Position numbers and translations under genes: made by a program
Part shown: positions 62,262-64,000 of the stretch, piece by piece
Position numbering within the stretch: position 1 is the stretch's first letter
Layout of the letters: every line of letters starts with the position of its first letter
Source of the DNA: Paraburkholderia tuberum STM678
GTDB taxonomy: Bacteria > Pseudomonadota > Gammaproteobacteria > Burkholderiales > Burkholderiaceae
Reading direction: 5' to 3'
NCBI RefSeq assembly: GCF_902833905.1
Contig: NZ_CADFGP010000006.1
Span: 62,001 to 126,000, forward strand
DNA: 64,000 bases
The notes under the pieces: generated by a model
What the model was told of the DNA's origin: nothing
What the model saw: only the letters and a program-made list of their open reading frames with translations
Database searches by the model: none

Positions 62262-62837
62262 ATGGAAGCGATCCGCCACGAAGGCATTTTCAAGAGCGCA
62301 CACGAAGCGATCGTCTTCGCATGCAATTACACATCGCAGCAATATGCAATGTCGCCGATGGCAAAGTTGCTTCAGCGCGGCGCACACGGAAGCGGTCGCG
62401 GCCTGATCGGTCTGGATGGCGCGGCGCAGTCTGGAATGGTGTTCGCCGAGCTCGATGGGCTCGACTACCTGCAGATGCTGATTCTGGTCGCGAGAAACTC
62501 GCCGCGCAAAGAGCGTTGCGAGTGCACGCATTCGTGCTGCAGCGGTTGGAAACCGAATCCGATTTATCGCGATGCCGTGAGCCAGCTCACCGAACTGGTT
62601 ATGCCCGTGCTCGGCAGCGCGTTTTCGTTCCGTAGGCATCGGTATGCCGTCGTCGACAAGTATTTCGGCGAAAAGCATGACATTAAGGCGATCGCCGAGG
62701 ATCTCGGCTTGCCGCCGCGAACTGCCGATCGTCACGCTTCGGCTATCCGAAAATTCCTGAAGGATGCGGAAAAAGACGCATGGACGAAGTGGTATGAGCG
62801 GCTCGACGCCGCCGGAATGTTGCTGCAAACCGCTTGA
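62262..62837 (+). CDS. Q-like late gene antiterminator or regulator
   Basis: The ATG at 62262 has a ribosome site (aaggtg); a GTG at 62232 is an alternative. The 191 residues have a Cys cluster (CECTHSCCSGWKPNP) and a C-terminal helix-turn-helix (HDIKAIAEDLGLPPRTADRHASAIRKFL), as in phage Q-type antitermination proteins. Last gene before a terminator and the packaging genes, the position of Q in lambda. Confidence 0.65.
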   Translation: MEAIRHEGIFKSAHEAIVFACNYTSQQYAMSPMAKLLQRGAHGSGRGLIGLDGAAQSGMVFAELDGLDYLQMLILVARNSPRKERCECTHSCCSGWKPNPIYRDAVSQLTELVMPVLGSAFSFRRHRYAVVDKYFGEKHDIKAIAEDLGLPPRTADRHASAIRKFLKDAEKDAWTKWYERLDAAGMLLQTA

Positions 62838-62898
62838 CTGGCGGGAAAATCCGCCATATAGTCCATTTTCATATACCGTACCAATGGTGCGAACACGA

Positions 62899-62928
62899 AG
62901 CCCGCAAGCGAAAGCAAGCGGGCTTTTT
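62899..62928 (+). terminator. Terminator after the Q-like gene
   Basis: AGCCCGC and GCGGGCT form a 7-bp stem around AAGCGAAAGCAA, which can add an inner GC pair step, followed by TTTTT. It lies 62 bases after the Q-like stop, where late antitermination would act. Confidence 0.75.
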
Positions 62929-62942
62929 GCATTGGAGTCGCG

Positions 62943-63083
62943 ATGTTCGATGTCGACACATTCGAAGCAATCAGCGAGCTGTTCCGGTGCTTCGCACGAT
63001 CGGCATGGCTGATGTCGCTGGCATTCGACGATGCCGCTGACTTCTTTTCGATTGGCGTCGACGTTCAAACATCAGGTGGCTGA
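62943..63083 (+). CDS. Small acidic phage protein, 46 aa
   Basis: The ATG has ggag 8 bases upstream and follows the terminator. The product begins MFDVDTFEAISELFRCFARS and is acidic with aromatic residues (FDDAADFFSIGVDV). Stop and next start are adjacent (TGAATG). No family recognised. Confidence 0.5.
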   Translation: MFDVDTFEAISELFRCFARSAWLMSLAFDDAADFFSIGVDVQTSGG

Positions 63084-63233
63084 ATGCAGAACAAGGTGTC
63101 TGTCTCGTTCGCTCGGTGGCTCAAACCGTACGTTCATCTGCTGGCCGTGTGCGCGGTGCTGTCTGGTCGTGTTCCTGATCCGGACAAGCTTGCAGCGAAA
63201 GTGCGTCGCGCAACGATCATCCGCATTCGATGA
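63084..63233 (+). CDS. Small phage membrane-like protein, 49 aa
   Basis: Starts directly after the preceding stop and overlaps the HNH start by 4 bases (ATGA). One moderately hydrophobic helix (YVHLLAVCAVLSG) is followed by a basic tail (KLAAKVRRATIIRIR). Function unknown. Confidence 0.5.
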   Translation: MQNKVSVSFARWLKPYVHLLAVCAVLSGRVPDPDKLAAKVRRATIIRIR

Positions 63234-63556
63234 GTCGCAGGCTGACGATGTTGCAGTCGCGCGTGCAGACGACAGCCTCACCGCGTGTGGCGACGCTCGA
63301 GCACAAGGCCGGCGCAACGCCACGGATTCGCGGCAGTCGATGGGTCAAGACCCGGCAGCGCATCGCCGTCGCCCAGCAGTTCAGCTGCCAGTCGTGCGGT
63401 CGTGCATGGCTGCCGTGGCGCGATCAGGTCGATCACACCACGCCGCTCGAGCAGGGTGGCAGCAACGATGACGCCAACCTGCAGCTGCTGTGCGATGACT
63501 GCCACACGGTGAAGACGACGGCCGAGGCGCGCCAACGACTGACCGGCCGGCCGTGA
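63230..63556 (+). CDS. HNH endonuclease
   Basis: Predicted 108 residues. Zinc cysteines CQSC, the catalytic motif VDHTTPLEQGGSNDDANLQ, and CDDCHTVKT complete the HNH fold. HNH proteins next to terminase genes take part in DNA packaging and cos cleavage in many phages. Confidence 0.92.
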   Translation: MSRRLTMLQSRVQTTASPRVATLEHKAGATPRIRGSRWVKTRQRIAVAQQFSCQSCGRAWLPWRDQVDHTTPLEQGGSNDDANLQLLCDDCHTVKTTAEARQRLTGRP

Positions 63557-63793
63557 TTGGCGCATTCGCAGCAACAATCGATGTACACAACGGCAGATTT
63601 GTTGCGGTTTGGTCGTGATTTCGCTGAAATGTTGCGTGAAACCAACAAATCGCAGTCGTTTGTTGTTTCCACGCCACATGCACCATGGGGGTGCAGATCT
63701 CTAGCGTTTCGGATGGCGGGAAACCGACCGTTCCCGCACGCGGACAAAAAATCGCCCTTTAAACGCCTCTCGGAAATCAAACAGGGGAAATCA
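63557..63793. other. Non-coding interval between HNH and small terminase genes
   Basis: About 240 bases. A weak open frame crosses it but runs on over the terminase gene and has no ribosome site. In phages with adjacent HNH and terminase genes the cos or pac site is often here. I could not pick out a cleavage site. Confidence 0.4.
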
Positions 63794-64000
63794 AATGACC
63801 GGCAAAACCAATGGGCGCGGCGGTGCGCGGCCGGGTGCTGGTCGCAAACCCAAGCCGCAAAACGCCGAAATCAAACCGGCAAAAAATCAAACCACCAGCA
63901 GTCGCGGTGGTGCGCGGCCCGGTGCGGGGCGCAAGCCGAAGGCTGAGGCGAAGCCGAAAGAGGTCGCACCGCGCCGTGCGGCGAAGAAAGAAGAGTTGGA
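63794..64000 (+). CDS. Terminase small subunit, N-terminal part (cut by window edge)
   Basis: The ATG at 63794 has a ribosome site (aggggaa). The visible 68 residues are basic and contain GGARPGAGRKPK twice, at about 9-20 and 40-51. This RPGAGRKP motif is typical of the N-terminus of phage small terminases, where it usually occurs once. The frame is open at the right edge. Confidence 0.75.

Larger units (their letters stand above)
49881..64000. mobile_element. Lambda-like prophage, left end and early region (continues past the window)
   Basis: Gene order int, xis, leftward early operon, S24 repressor, divergent Cro/YdaS-like gene, YdaT/CII-like, replication protein, Q-like protein, terminator, HNH and small terminase follows the lambda plan. 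Three shared operators link the leftward and rightward promoters. The left boundary is inferred to lie between about 49,880 and 49,913, next to int. No tRNA gene is visible there and the right boundary is outside the window, so the attachment core is not defined. Confidence 0.88.

Noticed and set aside
63557..63946. 129-codon frame after the HNH gene
   Set aside because: It overlaps the small terminase start in another frame, lacks a ribosome site and changes character where the terminase begins.

Overview
The window is about 64 kb of GC-rich DNA from a betaproteobacterium. Gene families, codon use and gene order point to the Burkholderia/Paraburkholderia group: DUF4148 proteins, Burkholderia-type porin remnants, a ceoR-llpE-ceoAB-opcM (bpeT-llpE-bpeEF-oprC) efflux locus, flhDC, a 1612-residue NAD-glutamate dehydrogenase and many LysR/NhaR-type regulators. 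This placement is inferred from sequence recognition only; no search was run.

Positions 1-49,880 are host chromosome. From left to right they hold: the C-terminal end of an unknown protein; a glycine-zipper protein; a double H-NS protein with a histone-like tail; a PLD-type cardiolipin synthase; a BON protein next to an arylsulfatase remnant; a MctSR-like two-component system divergent from a DUF3311 plus MctP-like symporter pair, with a large palindrome between them; a DadA-like oxidase; a four-gene operon (DUF3348, a MotA/ExbB-like protein with a 600-residue tail, a MotB/OmpA protein, DUF2894) that looks like an ion-driven envelope motor related in design to ZorAB; TerC plus a zinc-ribbon protein; an NhaR-like regulator; a HAD hydrolase; an atypical response regulator; a thioesterase and lipase pair; phnCDE with Pho-box-like repeats; an M14 peptidase and a hydrolase; NAD-glutamate dehydrogenase; a CDF exporter; an aldo/keto reductase; the RND efflux locus; flhDC; an XRE regulator with a GNAT enzyme; and a HigBA-type toxin-antitoxin pair. 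Several decayed genes lie between them: arylsulfatase, two porins, a DMT transporter and mntH.

Positions from about 49,880 to the right edge are the left and early part of a lambda-like prophage that runs off the window. Its layout follows lambda. int and xis overlap next to three 11-bp repeats that may be Int arm sites. A leftward (PL-like) operon carries small membrane proteins, an ASCH-like protein, a DHH phosphoesterase and DUF4031. An S24-family repressor faces a YdaS/Cro-like gene across an intergenic region with two 17-bp operators, and a third copy sits at the leftward promoter. A rightward operon then carries a YdaT/CII-like protein, a winged-helix protein, an O-like replication protein with seven iteron-like repeats inside its gene, DUF3310, a second tyrosine recombinase, a Q-like protein, a terminator, an HNH endonuclease and the start of a small terminase.

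The points most worth following up are the ZorAB-like operon, the second recombinase among the phage early genes, the phage operator and iteron arrays, the histone-tailed double H-NS protein, a 24-codon gene with its own ribosome site and terminator at 36.4 kb, and paired palindromes at 48.95 and 49.87 kb.
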